Counted from the stretch's first letter, positions 15,795 to 28,388 are shown. The stretch: DNA of 64,000 nt from Halomonas sp. QHL1 (GCF_001882345.1 NZ_MINL01000001.1:2835357-2899356), one strand, 5' to 3'. Made by a program: numbers and translations. The notes: generated by a model from the sequence alone, not told the origin.

Positions 15795-16898
15795 ATGAGC
15801 CTGACACTGCTTAGTTTCCACGCTTTGCGCAATCTCCAACCGATTGAGCTGGCCCCCTCTTCGCGCATCAATGTTATCAGCGGTGCTAACGGCAGTGGAA
15901 AAACCAGCCTGTTGGAAGGTGTGCATATTCTAGGCATGGGGCGCTCTTTTCGTACCCGCCAGTTAAAGCACGCGATCCAAACAGACGAGCCCTATATGAC
16001 ACTGTACGGCCGTTTAAGCGGAGAGCCGGAGGTTACCCTTGGCGTGCGCCGGTTAAGAGCTCAACGGGAGCTTGAGCTTCGTTTAAAAGGTGATAAGAAC
16101 GCTCGCTTGGCGGAACTGGTAGAGGCAATGCCGCTTCAATTAATCAACCCAGATGCTTTCCGATTGCTTGAAGGTTCTCCCGCAGGTCGTCGAGAGTTTC
16201 TCGACTGGGGTGTGTTTCACGTGAAACATGACTTTTTAACAATCTGGAAGCGCACCCGACGTGCGTTGAAACATCGGAATGCACTGCTCAGGCGTGGTAG
16301 AATACAACCTCAAGAAATGGCGGTGTGGGAGCATGAGTTAGCCATTTCGGGTGAACAGATGGATACGTTACGTCGGGCTTGGTTCAATGACTTTTTGCCG
16401 GTCTTTGAAGAGACACTCAAGGTGTTGCTTCCCTTGCCGGGGATGTCGATTCACTACGCCAGGGGGTGGGATAAAGATCGATCCCTCGCTGATGTGCTAT
16501 ACGATAGTCGGCCAACTGATCAGCAGATGGGGTTTACTCAGCAAGGCCCGCAGCGCGCAGATTTACGTATCAGAATAAACAAACAGCCTGCTGTAGAAGT
16601 GCTTTCCAGAGGCCAGCAAAAGTTAGTGGTGAGTGCATTAAAACTTGCCCAAGGGCGGTTTCTGGAAAGAACAGCACAGCGGCACTGTATTTATCTTATT
16701 GATGATTTACCCGCAGAGCTTGACGAGCAAAACCGTTACCAGTTTTGTGGGCTACTCGAAGATATGCAGTGCCAAGCATTTATTACCAGTGTCGAACCTT
16801 CTGCATTAAAGAATGCCTGGCGCACTGATACCCCTGTGAATATGTTTCACGTGAAACATAGCAAAGAGGGATTTAGTGGTTTAGAGAGATTCAGCTAG
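15795..16898 (+). CDS. recF: DNA replication/repair protein RecF
   Basis: ATP-binding SMC-like protein that loads RecA at gaps with RecO and RecR. The 367-residue product has Walker A GANGSGKTSLLEG, the ABC-type signature LSRGQQKL and Walker B YLIDDLPAELD. The start at ATG 15795 (MSLTLLSFHALRNLQ) matches family N-termini; the open frame extends to 15723 through the terminator hairpin and is not used. Two perfect parS palindromes lie within the gene, encoding VFHVKHD (residues about 139-145) and MFHVKHS (about 349-355). Confidence 0.95.
   Translation: MSLTLLSFHALRNLQPIELAPSSRINVISGANGSGKTSLLEGVHILGMGRSFRTRQLKHAIQTDEPYMTLYGRLSGEPEVTLGVRRLRAQRELELRLKGDKNARLAELVEAMPLQLINPDAFRLLEGSPAGRREFLDWGVFHVKHDFLTIWKRTRRALKHRNALLRRGRIQPQEMAVWEHELAISGEQMDTLRRAWFNDFLPVFEETLKVLLPLPGMSIHYARGWDKDRSLADVLYDSRPTDQQMGFTQQGPQRADLRIRINKQPAVEVLSRGQQKLVVSALKLAQGRFLERTAQRHCIYLIDDLPAELDEQNRYQFCGLLEDMQCQAFITSVEPSALKNAWRTDTPVNMFHVKHSKEGFSGLERFS
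16213..16228. promoter_or_regulatory. parS: parS site 1 (inside recF)
   Basis: TGTTTCACGTGAAACA, a perfect 16-bp palindrome identical to the bacterial parS consensus bound by ParB/Spo0J for origin segregation. It lies in recF coding sequence. Confidence 0.93.
16843..16858. promoter_or_regulatory. parS: parS site 2 (3' end of recF)
   Basis: A second exact copy of TGTTTCACGTGAAACA, 630 bp from site 1 and 40 bp before the end of recF. Confidence 0.93.
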
Positions 16899-19373
<2,475 letters not shown>

Positions 19374-19394
19374 GATGGATAGCGCTCGTTAAGA

Positions 19395-19410
19395 TGTTTC
19401 ACGTGAAACA
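19395..19410. promoter_or_regulatory. parS: parS site 3 (after gyrB)
   Basis: A third exact copy of TGTTTCACGTGAAACA, 22 bp past the gyrB stop codon. Confidence 0.93.
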
Positions 19411-19460
19411 CTACGTTAACGAGCATTAATCTCGACATAATTTAATGCCACCATGATAAT

Positions 19461-19496
19461 AAGCGCCGCTATGTATTTTATAGCGGCGCTTTTTTT
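19461..19496 (+). terminator. Terminator after gyrB
   Basis: An 11-bp stem AAGCGCCGCTA/TAGCGGCGCTT (19461-19471/19481-19491) is followed by a run of T. It ends the recF-gyrB transcript. Confidence 0.92.
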
Positions 19497-19575
19497 GGTA
19501 GGAAGAAGCTGTGGCAGAAAGGAGAGGGGCGCGTGCAGTCAAAGTAGAGCTGTCAAGTTATTTGCACGGTACTAT

Positions 19576-20127
19576 TTAGCTATCAATTAGCCACTCAACA
19601 AATTGTGCTAAATCATCGAAGATTAGGGCCTTTTCAAGGTCAGCCCCTTTTTGCTCCGTCTTAACCCCTTTTCCTGTTCTCACCAGCACTGTTTTACAAC
19701 CTACTGCTTCGCCCGCCTGTAAATCACGTAGGCTATCACCGACCATCCAGCTCCCTGTTAAGCTTTCTAGCCCGAGGAGTTGTTGAATGTTTAGCAGCAT
19801 TCCTGGTAATGGTTTACGACATGAGCACTTATCGTCTGGCCCATGGGGGCAGTAAGCGATATGGGTGATATGGCCACCTTGCGCTTCGACTAACGCAATT
19901 AAGTGTTCATGCATCGCATGGAGCGTTGTTTCATCATAATAGCCACGGGCGATGCCCGATTGATTCGTTGCGACGGCAACGGTGAATCCCGCGCGTGTGA
20001 GTCGGGCAATGGCTGTGATGGAAGAGGGGTAGGGCACCCACTCGTCGAGAGATTTGATGTAGTTATCAGAGTCATGGTTGATGACGCCGTCTCGATCAAG
20101 AATGACAAGTTTTTCGGCATTTAGCAT
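19576..20127 (-). CDS. gmhB: D-glycero-beta-D-manno-heptose-1,7-bisphosphate 7-phosphatase
   Basis: Third step of ADP-heptose synthesis for LPS inner core. The 183-residue HAD-family product has the nucleophile motif LDRDGVIN (Asp11, Asp13), the substrate loop TNQSGIARGYY, the GmhB zinc site (CPHGPDDKCSCRKP) and the final motif VGDSLRDLQAG. It lies downstream of glyQS, as in related genomes, but a terminator and parS site 4 separate them. The remaining heptose genes hldD and hldE lie further along in this window. Confidence 0.93.
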   Translation of the reverse strand: MLNAEKLVILDRDGVINHDSDNYIKSLDEWVPYPSSITAIARLTRAGFTVAVATNQSGIARGYYDETTLHAMHEHLIALVEAQGGHITHIAYCPHGPDDKCSCRKPLPGMLLNIQQLLGLESLTGSWMVGDSLRDLQAGEAVGCKTVLVRTGKGVKTEQKGADLEKALIFDDLAQFVEWLIDS

Positions 20128-20206
20128 AGAGATCCTATTGTTACGGTTGCCAGGGACGCTTTTCTGCCGCCAATTTTAAAACTATCTTACCCTGATCTGG
20201 CAAAAG

Positions 20207-20222
20207 TGTTTCACGTGAAACA
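20207..20222. promoter_or_regulatory. parS: parS site 4 (upstream of gmhB)
   Basis: A fourth exact copy of TGTTTCACGTGAAACA, between gmhB and the glyS terminator. It lies about 7 kb from the origin. Confidence 0.93.
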
Positions 20223-20240
20223 CATACTCCCGTCAAACAA

Positions 20241-20270
20241 TAAAAAGCCCAACCTTTTAGGGTTGGGCTT
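20241..20270 (-). terminator. Terminator after glyS
   Basis: The stem CCCAACC/GGTTGGG (20248-20254/20261-20267), extended by AAG/CTT, has loop TTTTAG. On the minus strand it is followed by TTTTTATTG. It ends the glyQS transcript. Confidence 0.9.
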
Positions 20271-20294
20271 GGGTTGCGAACAATGAGCCGACGA

Positions 20295-22361
20295 CTACTG
20301 AGGGAGTAGCGAAATATCGGCGACTTCTAAAAACAGCGCTTGAAGGCTAGCAAGAAGTGCTAATCGATTACGCTGAATAGCCGGGTCGTCCGCCATCACC
20401 ATTACTTGGTCAAAGAAGGCATCCACAGGATCTCGCAGGGTGGCAAGTGCGTCGAGTGCACGCTGGTAATCCCCCGCAGCAAATAGCGGTGCCACCTGCG
20501 TCTGGCTACCTGTAACAGCGTCGAACAGCGCCCGTTCGGCATCTTCCTGCAGCAAGTTTTGATCGACCTGTGTGCTGCCGTCATGCTCCTGTTTGCTTAG
20601 AATATTTGAAACACGCTTGTTAGCCGCCGCCAGCGCTGCGGCTTCATCCCGCTGGGCAAAGGCCTTCACAGCGCGCAGGCGGCGAGCGAAGTCGAGCGGG
20701 TTAGTGACGGGGCGTGCACGCACGGCAAGGTACATTTCAGCGCTGATGCCTTCTTCCTGGCCCCAGGCGCGGAAGCGATCAAGCATGTACGTCAGCACGT
20801 CCTCAACCAGACCGTCAGCCTTGGGCAGACCCTGGTGCTGCTCTGAGGCAACCGCCAGCAGCTCGCGCAGGTCAAGATCCAGATCGCCTTTGACCAGAAT
20901 GTTAAGTACGCCAATCGAAGCACGACGTAGCGCGAAAGGATCTTTTGCACCGGTAGGGCGTTGGCCAATCCCGAAGATGCCTACCAGGGTATCCAGACGA
21001 TCCGCCAAGGCTAGTGCTTTGCCTGTAGCGCTTTGGGGAATCGTATCGGTAGCAAAGCGCGGCAGGTACTGCTCTTCAAGGGCTTGGGCAACCTCCGCGG
21101 GTTCACCATCCTGCTGCGCGTAGTAGCGTCCCATAATGCCCTGAAGTTCTGGGAATTCGAGCACCATTTCCGTCACAAGATCACACTTGGCAAGCGCTAC
21201 GGCGCGCTGTGCATGAGCCACGTCGCCATTAATACGCTCGGCAATAAACGTCGCAATAGCTGAGCTACGGCGAGCTTTATCCGCGAGGGTGCCTAGCTGC
21301 TGCTGGAATACCACGCTCTCTAACTGGGGAATGCGCGAGGCAAGCGTTCGCTTGCGGTCGGTGTCGTAGAAAAACGCTGCATCGGCTAGGCGCGGGCGAA
21401 TAACTTTCTCGTTACCGGCAATCACCTGGTCGGGGTCAGCGCTGTCGATATTGGCAATGGTGATAAATAGTGGTTTCAGCTTGCCAGCGTCGTCAAGCAG
21501 GTGAAAATATTTCTGGTTAGCCTTCATCGAGGAGATCAAGCACTCGGGGGGTACTTCCAGGAAGCGCTCATCGAAGCTACCAGTCAGGGCGACCGGCCAT
21601 TCCACCAAGCCGCTCACTTCTACCAGAAGGTCTTCGTCGATAACGGCATTGGCCTCCTGCACTTCGGCTTCTGCTAATACCTGCTCACGGATACGCTCGC
21701 GGCGTTGCTCACGATCCACCAGTACATAGGCATTTTCCAGCGTAGCCACATACTCGTCGGCGTGGGCCAGCTGAAGTGCATCAGGGGCGTGGAAGCGGTG
21801 ACCGTAGGTCGTACAGCTAGCTTCTAGGCCAAGCGCCTCTGCGGCCACTACATCGCTACCGTAAAGTGCTACCAACCAGTGAACAGGGCGCGAAAACTCA
21901 ACCCGTGAAGTACCCCAACGCATGTTTTTGGGCACGGGGAGGGTGCTGATTGATTTGCGGATAATCGCGGGTAGCAGCGCTTGAATAGATTCTCCCTGCT
22001 GCTGTTCACGAAAACCTAGCCAAGTACCTTTATCGGTTTCTAAATGAATCAACTCGTCTACGCTTACACCGCAAGAGCGGGCAAAGCCTTCCGCGGCTTT
22101 AGTGGCAACGCCATCTTTGAAGGCAGCCGCCAGCGCTGGGCCACGGCGCTCAACGTCTCGGTCAGGCTGTTTATCGGCCAGTTCACGCACTTGTACCGCT
22201 AAACGCCGTGGCGTCGCAAAAGCGGTAACGCTGGCAAAGGGAACATCGGCTTCTTGCAGGCCTTTCTCTATTCCCGCGGCGAACGCATCGGAAAGAGCAT
22301 CCAGAGCCGTGGGCGGTAGCTCTTCTGCACCGAGTTCTAGTAAAAGCGTATTAACAGCCAT
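20295..22361 (-). CDS. glyS: Glycyl-tRNA synthetase beta subunit
   Basis: Tetrameric (alpha2-beta2) bacterial GlyRS; the beta chain binds tRNA and contains an HD-like domain and an anticodon-binding C-terminus. The 688-residue product (E. coli 689) starts LLLELGAEELPP, with FATPRRLAV, GRYYAQQDGEP and ADRLDTLVGIFGIGQ as family marks. Its ATG overlaps the glyQ stop by one base (TAATG), so translation is coupled. Confidence 0.96.
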   Translation of the reverse strand: MAVNTLLLELGAEELPPTALDALSDAFAAGIEKGLQEADVPFASVTAFATPRRLAVQVRELADKQPDRDVERRGPALAAAFKDGVATKAAEGFARSCGVSVDELIHLETDKGTWLGFREQQQGESIQALLPAIIRKSISTLPVPKNMRWGTSRVEFSRPVHWLVALYGSDVVAAEALGLEASCTTYGHRFHAPDALQLAHADEYVATLENAYVLVDREQRRERIREQVLAEAEVQEANAVIDEDLLVEVSGLVEWPVALTGSFDERFLEVPPECLISSMKANQKYFHLLDDAGKLKPLFITIANIDSADPDQVIAGNEKVIRPRLADAAFFYDTDRKRTLASRIPQLESVVFQQQLGTLADKARRSSAIATFIAERINGDVAHAQRAVALAKCDLVTEMVLEFPELQGIMGRYYAQQDGEPAEVAQALEEQYLPRFATDTIPQSATGKALALADRLDTLVGIFGIGQRPTGAKDPFALRRASIGVLNILVKGDLDLDLRELLAVASEQHQGLPKADGLVEDVLTYMLDRFRAWGQEEGISAEMYLAVRARPVTNPLDFARRLRAVKAFAQRDEAAALAAANKRVSNILSKQEHDGSTQVDQNLLQEDAERALFDAVTGSQTQVAPLFAAGDYQRALDALATLRDPVDAFFDQVMVMADDPAIQRNRLALLASLQALFLEVADISLLPQ

Positions 22362-23332
22362 TAGTTGTCTCCCTGATCGGCGAGTAGCTCTTGTAACAGT
22401 TCTCGGCGAAGAATTTCTGGCGCCATGGGGAAACCTTCGGCCTTACGCGACTCAAAGTAAGCAGTGGCGACATCCCGGGCCATAGTGCGAACGCGTAGGA
22501 TAAAGCGCTGACGCTCAGTGACCGAGATCGCGTGACGGGCATCTAATAAGTTGAACGTGTGCGATGCCTTCAGAACTTGTTCGTAGGCCGGTAGCGGCAG
22601 GCTGGCAGCGAGCAGCTTGCCACACTCTTTTTCCTGATGATCAAAGTTAGCAAATAGCTGGTCAACATCGGCATGTTCGAAATTGTAGGTGGACTGCTCG
22701 CGTTCGTTTTGCAGGTAGACATCGCCGTAAGTCACTTTGCTGCCATCGGGGGCAATGGCCCAAACGAGGTCATAAACGCTGTCGACGTCCTGAAGGTACA
22801 TGGCGATACGCTCAAGCCCATAGGTCAGTTCGCCGGTCACTGGGTAGCATTCGATGCCACCAGCCTGCTGAAAGTAGGTAAACTGGGTGACTTCCATGCC
22901 GTTTAACCAGATTTCCCAGCCCAGGCCCCAGGCGCCAAGAGTAGGGGATTCCCAGTTATCTTCGACAAAGCGCACATCGTGAACCAACGGATCAAGACCC
23001 AGGCGTTTGAGAGAGCCCAGATAGAGATCCTGTAAGTTACTCGGCGATGGCTTCATCACTACCTGAAACTGATAGTAGTGCTGAAGGCGGTTAGGGTTTT
23101 CGCCATAGCGGCCGTCAGTGGGGCGACGGGAAGGCTGAACATAGGCAGCATTCCAGGTTTCGGGACCAATCGCCCGCAGGAAGGTAGCGGGGTGGAAGGT
23201 GCCCGCGCCGACTTCCATATCGAGCGGCTGAAGGATGACGCAACCCTGTTCTGCCCAGTACTGCTGCAGAGCAAGGATCAAGCCTTGAAAGGTCGACACA
23301 TCGGGTGTCGATTGGTTTGTCGAGACACTCAT
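22361..23332 (-). CDS. glyQ: Glycyl-tRNA synthetase alpha subunit
   Basis: Catalytic class II subunit that activates glycine. The product from ATG 23332 is 323 residues and carries [35 protein letters not shown] and [19 protein letters not shown] regions. An in-frame ATG at 23362 would add ten residues; neither start has a strong ribosome site, so the start is uncertain. It is divergent from hldD, with about 110 bp between starts for both promoters. Confidence 0.95.
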   Translation of the reverse strand: MSVSTNQSTPDVSTFQGLILALQQYWAEQGCVILQPLDMEVGAGTFHPATFLRAIGPETWNAAYVQPSRRPTDGRYGENPNRLQHYYQFQVVMKPSPSNLQDLYLGSLKRLGLDPLVHDVRFVEDNWESPTLGAWGLGWEIWLNGMEVTQFTYFQQAGGIECYPVTGELTYGLERIAMYLQDVDSVYDLVWAIAPDGSKVTYGDVYLQNEREQSTYNFEHADVDQLFANFDHQEKECGKLLAASLPLPAYEQVLKASHTFNLLDARHAISVTERQRFILRVRTMARDVATAYFESRKAEGFPMAPEILRRELLQELLADQGDN

Positions 23333-23441
23333 CGCGGAAAGCACCGTTGGCCATGAATTCATAAGGCGTCAAGTATACAATCCTAGGCAGATGGGTTATA
23401 GGCAAGTATGCCAACAAGCCGCTTTAGGTAAGGAGAACAGT

Positions 23442-24398
23442 ATGATTGTGGTAACAGGCGGTGCCGGTTTTATCGGGGCCAACATAGTCAAAGCATTGAA
23501 CGCCCGTGGTCGAAATGACGTGATGGTGGTTGATGATCTTCGGGACGGTACCAAATTCGTCAATCTAGCCGACTGCACGCTGGCGGATTATCTCGATAAA
23601 GATGATTTCCTCACCAGGGTCAAAGCTGCCCTGCGCGGTGAAAGCGTCGATCTACCTAAGATCGATGCTATTTTCCACGAAGGCGCCTGCTCGGATACTA
23701 CCGAATGGGATGGCCACTACATGATGGAGAATAACTTCGAGTACTCCAAAGTGCTGCTTAATTACTGCGAGCAGCAGAGTATTCCTTTTTTATACGCCTC
23801 GTCAGCCGCCACCTATGGCGGTAGCGAGGTCTTTAAAGAGGTGCCTGAGTGCGAAAAGCCGCTTAACGTATACGGCTATTCCAAGCTGCTGTTTGATCAG
23901 CACGTGCGTTCGCGCTGGGGCGAGTTAACCACGCAAGTAGTTGGCTTTCGTTACTTTAATGTCTACGGCCCTCGTGAGCAGCATAAGGGCAAAATGGCCA
24001 GTGTGGCCTATCATAACCACCTGCAAATTCGTAATGGCGAAACGCTCAAGCTGTTTGGCGGCTATGACGGCTATGAAGCAGGTATGCAGAGCCGGGACTT
24101 TGTTTATGTCGGCGATGTGGTCGATGTGAATCTCTGGTTTTTGGATAATCCTGGTCAATCCGGCATCTTCAATCTTGGCACCGGTCGGGCTGAGCCTTTT
24201 AAAGCCATTGGCGAGGCGGTTATCGACTTTTACGGTAAAGGCGAGATCGACTACATAGCCTTCCCCGAAGAATTGAAAGGACGCTATCAAAGCTATACCC
24301 GTGCCGATATTGGCCAGTTACGCGAGAGCGGCTGTGATGTTGAGTTCAAAACCGTTGCTCAAGGGGTGAAGGCCTACTTGGAGTGGTTAAATGGCTAA
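23442..24398 (+). CDS. hldD: ADP-L-glycero-D-manno-heptose 6-epimerase
   Basis: Last step of ADP-L-glycero-D-manno-heptose synthesis. The 318-residue short-chain dehydrogenase/reductase has the NADP fold [36 protein letters not shown] and the catalytic YGYSK. ATG 23442 follows AAGGAGA; the open frame extends further upstream but without family sequence. It overlaps waaF by 8 bp, forming an hldD-waaF operon. Confidence 0.95.
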   Translation: MIVVTGGAGFIGANIVKALNARGRNDVMVVDDLRDGTKFVNLADCTLADYLDKDDFLTRVKAALRGESVDLPKIDAIFHEGACSDTTEWDGHYMMENNFEYSKVLLNYCEQQSIPFLYASSAATYGGSEVFKEVPECEKPLNVYGYSKLLFDQHVRSRWGELTTQVVGFRYFNVYGPREQHKGKMASVAYHNHLQIRNGETLKLFGGYDGYEAGMQSRDFVYVGDVVDVNLWFLDNPGQSGIFNLGTGRAEPFKAIGEAVIDFYGKGEIDYIAFPEELKGRYQSYTRADIGQLRESGCDVEFKTVAQGVKAYLEWLNG

Positions 24399-25434
24399 CT
24401 CAAATCAGCGCTTGCTGGTGATTGGCCCCTCATGGGTGGGCGATATGGTCATGGCACAAAGCCTGTTTATGACCTTAAAAGCTCGTCAGCCAGGCGCGAC
24501 GATAGGCGTGGTTGCCCCCGCGTGGTCACAGCCTATTTTAGAGCGTATGCCCGAAGTGGATGAAGTGCTGCCACTGGCAGTGGGGCACGGTGAATTTGGC
24601 TTAGCCAGCCGCCGCGAACTCGCCAACCGCCTGCGTGGACGCTTTGACCGCGCCATTGTGCTACCACGTTCCTGGAAGGCAGCGCTGGTGCCCTTTATGG
24701 CGCGTATTCCAGAGCGCATAGGCTTTTTAGGGGAACACCGATATGGGCTCCTTAAAGAGCGCCGCAAGCTCGACAAGCAGGTGCTTGATCAAACGGTAAA
24801 GCGCTTTGTATCGCTTGGCTTACCCCAGGAAGAGGCGGCTAGCGGTGACTTTGCACTGCCAAAGCCGCGACTGCAGATAGACCGCGATAATTTGGTCAAT
24901 TTACGGCTGACGCACTCGCTTTCATCGCGTTCGGCGATCGGCATGATGCCCGGCGCTGAGTACGGCCCCGCCAAGCAGTGGCCGGTTAGTTATTTTCATG
25001 CATTAGCCAAACGGCTGGTGGATGAGGGCTTTGAAGTACGCGTAATCGGTGGGGCAAAGGATCATCCGGCGGGAGAGGAGATTACTCGGGGGCTTTCCCA
25101 TGCCCATAATCTGTGCGGTAAAACGCAGCTGGCCGATGCGGTTGATCTGCTGGCGGATTGTCGGCAAGTAGTCACTAATGACTCGGGATTAATGCATGTG
25201 GCCGCAGCGGTAGGCGTACGTATTCATGCAATATACGGCTCCTCATCGCCCGCCTACACGCCGCCCTTGACCGATAACGCAGTCATTCATTACCTAGCGC
25301 TCTCCTGCTCGCCCTGCTTTCAGCGTACCTGCCCGTTAGGGCACACCAATTGCCTTAATCAGCTCAGCGTTGAGCAAGTCTATCAACAGATTCACGCGGC
25401 TCATCAGTGGGAGAGCGTCATCGTTAATGGGTGA
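24391..25434 (+). CDS. waaF: LPS heptosyltransferase II
   Basis: Adds the second heptose of the LPS inner core from ADP-heptose at the cytoplasmic face of the inner membrane. The 347-residue GT9 enzyme has [18 protein letters not shown] at the N-terminus, [14 protein letters not shown], and the donor-site region [14 protein letters not shown]. Its C-terminus has [13 protein letters not shown], the cysteine cluster common in WaaF. The 3' end overlaps that of the opposite-strand OpgB-like gene by 11 bp. Confidence 0.93.
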   Translation: MANSNQRLLVIGPSWVGDMVMAQSLFMTLKARQPGATIGVVAPAWSQPILERMPEVDEVLPLAVGHGEFGLASRRELANRLRGRFDRAIVLPRSWKAALVPFMARIPERIGFLGEHRYGLLKERRKLDKQVLDQTVKRFVSLGLPQEEAASGDFALPKPRLQIDRDNLVNLRLTHSLSSRSAIGMMPGAEYGPAKQWPVSYFHALAKRLVDEGFEVRVIGGAKDHPAGEEITRGLSHAHNLCGKTQLADAVDLLADCRQVVTNDSGLMHVAAAVGVRIHAIYGSSSPAYTPPLTDNAVIHYLALSCSPCFQRTCPLGHTNCLNQLSVEQVYQQIHAAHQWESVIVNG

Positions 25435-27079
25435 GCTCAACTTCGTCTGCCACGTCAGCAGGCGTCTCTAGGGTTTGCTTTTGAGAGGCTTCTTGAGAAG
25501 GCTCATCGGGATCATCGCGCCGTTGAGGGGAGATGCCCTCCCAAAGGCGGTGCTGAAGCGCCGTCTCTTCTCTTAAACGCTCATTAAGCACTTCGATGCC
25601 GTGGGCCTCTACCAGCGTACGGTTACTGCTGAAAAGCGACGTACCCAATCCAGCGCGGTCGCGCTCCAAATGAAAGCCCATCGCATCGAGTATGGTGGGG
25701 AAAACATCCAGCATGGTAGCGTCCCGGCGAATACGCTGAGGCTCAATACTGTTACCTAGCATAACCAGCGTGTTGTCGCGATCTAATGCAGTCAGTTGAT
25801 CCCACACAGAAACGCGCATCGTCAAATGGTCGCTGAGAATGACCACCAAGGTATTATCGAGAAGACCCTCGGACTCCAAACGTTCAACCAAATTTCGGGC
25901 AAGCCAAGTAGCGCACTCGACTGAGTAAAGAATATCCTGACCGTCAAATTCACCCTGCCTTTCTACGCACGACTGAGAGGGGTAACCATTGGGCGCATGG
26001 CCTGCCAAATTCAGGCTAATCACACCCCATGGGCCGTTATCTTGCTTATCTAAGCGCCTTACTTCATCGGCGGTGATGTCATAAAGCGTGTCGTCATAAA
26101 GCCCCCAGCTATTCACATACTCAGGATCCTCTAGAAGGGGCTCTAAATCTTCACGTCCTTTCACCATACTGAATTGATGTCCGCGGTAGAACAAACCTTT
26201 ACCCGCAAATTGTGTGCTGGCGCCACCTAGATAGCTCAGCTGGTAACCCTGCCCGGCCAGTATGTCGCCGAGACAATCGACTCCAGGTACAACCTTGGAA
26301 AGCGGATCGAACTGGCTGTCGTGAAGGAGCCCGGCGGGCATCAATGGCACGCCGCACTGACTGGCAATCATGCCCGCCATCGTCCAGCCCGTATTATCCA
26401 TCTGACGCACGCCCTCAAAGACGGCACCCCGCTCCCCTAGCGCGTTGAGATTGGCGTAGGCATCCCCAAATATTTCATTGGAGTAGGTGCGCTCAATGCT
26501 TTCCAAATAGAGAATGAGTAAGTTAGGAGCGCCTCTAAGTTCCTCGGCCGGAGGTGGCTTGTAGCGTCGATCCAGCCAAGCGCCGTCATCGGTAACAATG
26601 GCCGCGCTGCGTTGTCCTATGCCATAAAGTAGCGGGTTGCTAGCCAATAACAAAATAGCGAAAAAGCGCTCGGCTAACCGCCAGCGCTGATCATGGCGTG
26701 ATAACCACGTCACGGCTGCCAGTACACCGATCATTATCAGCGTATAGAGCACTGCGGAGACCATTTTGCCTGCGCCACCGTGCTCGGCCATGCCCGCCTG
26801 AAGGTGAAAAAACACTGCACCCAGATCGACAATGCCAAAGCTGTCCGCCAGGTAAACGTAAACACCCCAAAGGCTTAACGGTACAAGCGACCATGGCCAC
26901 ATTTTACGGTAGCGGGCATTGGCAGGCTGGCCCCAGCGTAGCTTAAGCCCCACACCAATCCATGCGGCCGCTACAAAAAAGAGCGTCCACCAGGGCAGGC
27001 GAGTCAGTACCGTGACGGTATAGCCCATGCAGAGGCCTATAGTGACGATCGCTATTTTTCGAATAGTACGAGGATCCAT
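25424..27079 (-). CDS. OpgB/MdoB-like phosphoglycerol transferase (sulfatase superfamily)
   Basis: Probable membrane enzyme that transfers phosphoglycerol from phosphatidylglycerol to a periplasmic glycan. The 551-residue product has about four N-terminal membrane helices (within 1-150), then an extracytoplasmic alkaline phosphatase/sulfatase domain. The run LESIERTY, DNTGWTMAGMIASQCGVPL (with the likely nucleophile Thr233), GDILAGQGYQLSYLGGA, FAGKGLFYRGH and WGLYDD is strongly OpgB-like, and LSDHLTM supplies metal ligands. The C-terminal 40 residues are acidic and low in complexity. E. coli OpgB is longer (about 763). Its place inside the LPS core cluster suggests the acceptor may be LPS rather than osmoregulated glucan; that is inference. 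Confidence 0.8.
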   Translation of the reverse strand: MDPRTIRKIAIVTIGLCMGYTVTVLTRLPWWTLFFVAAAWIGVGLKLRWGQPANARYRKMWPWSLVPLSLWGVYVYLADSFGIVDLGAVFFHLQAGMAEHGGAGKMVSAVLYTLIMIGVLAAVTWLSRHDQRWRLAERFFAILLLASNPLLYGIGQRSAAIVTDDGAWLDRRYKPPPAEELRGAPNLLILYLESIERTYSNEIFGDAYANLNALGERGAVFEGVRQMDNTGWTMAGMIASQCGVPLMPAGLLHDSQFDPLSKVVPGVDCLGDILAGQGYQLSYLGGASTQFAGKGLFYRGHQFSMVKGREDLEPLLEDPEYVNSWGLYDDTLYDITADEVRRLDKQDNGPWGVISLNLAGHAPNGYPSQSCVERQGEFDGQDILYSVECATWLARNLVERLESEGLLDNTLVVILSDHLTMRVSVWDQLTALDRDNTLVMLGNSIEPQRIRRDATMLDVFPTILDAMGFHLERDRAGLGTSLFSSNRTLVEAHGIEVLNERLREETALQHRLWEGISPQRRDDPDEPSQEASQKQTLETPADVADEVELTH

Positions 27080-27614
27080 AGGTAACCTATCATTCAGCTA
27101 AATTTTCCTACACAAAGGCATTTAGCTCCCTGTGCAATGCTTGCTTTGGCGGCTCGATTGCCCTAAATAATCACGACTGCGGCTGCTTTGAGGGAAAAAG
27201 TATTTCCTATGAACGAACTGCACGGCAGACCACTGGCAAAAAGATAGGCAAGGTGTTTCGTCGCTCCTCACTGCCTCGTGCGTAAAAACGGTAGTTGCTA
27301 CAAGCCGAGTTGGCCACTTCCAGAAAAATCTGCGACATTAATAGTATGGCAGCCGAGGCTGAGAAAGCAGCTCCGTCGGAAGCGCTGTTGAATCATCCTT
27401 TATCAAACGCGGCTGCTGATGAGCCAATTGCCCTTCTATTTAAGCTAAGCCATAATAGGGCTACAGCGAGCATGTTCGCAGGTAATCCTGGGGCGCTATC
27501 TTTAGAGTACCGAAGAGTTTATCATTCAGTGAAAGTTTTAGTAATGCTTACGGGCACTGAATTGTTGCCATAAGATTAATTATGGCTGCAGCCTAATTTT
27601 AAAGGATTATTTGC
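27080..27614. other. Gene-poor gap before the GT32 gene
   Basis: Contains only the weak open frame listed at 27295-27573. A short hairpin GCCATAA/TTATGGC (27567-27573/27580-27586) precedes the GT32 ribosome site. The promoters of the OpgB-like gene and possibly of the GT32 gene must lie here. No mobile-element ends were seen. Confidence 0.5.
27295..27573 (+). CDS. Doubtful 92-residue open frame
   Basis: Not recognised. The translated protein (starting MLQAELATSRKICDINS) has no signal peptide, membrane segment or motif, and no good ribosome site precedes it. The composition is mixed. It may be a remnant of a larger gene or chance; listed only because it is the sole frame in a 535-bp gap. Confidence 0.15.
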   Translation: MLQAELATSRKICDINSMAAEAEKAAPSEALLNHPLSNAAADEPIALLFKLSHNRATASMFAGNPGALSLEYRRVYHSVKVLVMLTGTELLP

Positions 27615-28388
27615 ATGAAGAAAATATTGATTTTAACTTTCAGCAGAGTTGTTAAGCTGTTGGCTAATATAGTTAAAATGCTAAGTTATTCTTTTCATTG
27701 GCTGCTTCCTGATAAACGATTCAAGATTCCTGCATATGCTAAGCCACTCTTGTCTAAGCCGGACGGTAGTCTTATTCCCAAGACAATATGGCAAACCAAT
27801 TTCACAGACAAAGTTACGTTGCCAGTATATGTGAACTATTTGTTTAATCGTATAATGGCCCCTGGCTATGAATACCGGTTTATGATTACTGAATCACGTA
27901 GAGATTTTGTATCTACTTTTTATCCAAAAGAGCTTTCATATTACAAATCTCTACAGATAGGGGCTGCCCAAGCTGATTTCTGGCGGCTGCTTGTATTAAA
28001 TAAATTTGGTGGTGTTTATCTTGACATTGATGCCCACTTAGTATGGCCGCTTGGAGATATTCTTGGCAACGAAGAAGAGCTCTATATCATCACTGGAAGA
28101 AAAGAGCTTAGTAATTACTTCATTGCTAGTCGAGCGGGTAACGATAATTTAAAAATAATGATAGATAAAATAGTCGATAATATTGATACAGAGAGCTCAG
28201 AAAATGTTTTTTACCTTACAGGACCCGGCGTGTTTCAGGAGTGTCTAGAGCAAACGGTGGTTCCTACTGTTTCATATCGCTATGCAGTCAACCAGGGTAG
28301 CTTTACCAATGAGTATTTTCAATACGTTGATAAACCAGAGGGGAAATGGAATAAGCAGCAAAGAAATACAAATATAATCAGAAAATAA
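27615..28388 (+). CDS. GT32-family glycosyltransferase, A+T-rich
   Basis: Probable sugar transferase for LPS or another surface glycan. The 257-residue product has the GT32 (OCH1/capsular transferase) signature: IPKTIWQTNF (about 54-63), then AQADFWRLLVLNKFGGVYLD leading to the metal-binding DID at 137-139. A hydrophobic basic N-terminus (about 1-35) may anchor it to the membrane. AAAGGA precedes ATG. The gene is visibly richer in A+T than its neighbours and is flanked by two gene-poor gaps, which suggests horizontal acquisition. Donor and acceptor cannot be told from sequence. Confidence 0.8.
   Translation: MKKILILTFSRVVKLLANIVKMLSYSFHWLLPDKRFKIPAYAKPLLSKPDGSLIPKTIWQTNFTDKVTLPVYVNYLFNRIMAPGYEYRFMITESRRDFVSTFYPKELSYYKSLQIGAAQADFWRLLVLNKFGGVYLDIDAHLVWPLGDILGNEEELYIITGRKELSNYFIASRAGNDNLKIMIDKIVDNIDTESSENVFYLTGPGVFQECLEQTVVPTVSYRYAVNQGSFTNEYFQYVDKPEGKWNKQQRNTNIIRK

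Noticed and set aside
20572..21123. A 183-codon plus-strand frame within glyS
   Set aside because: Antisense shadow of glyS with Ser/Arg-rich low-complexity translation.
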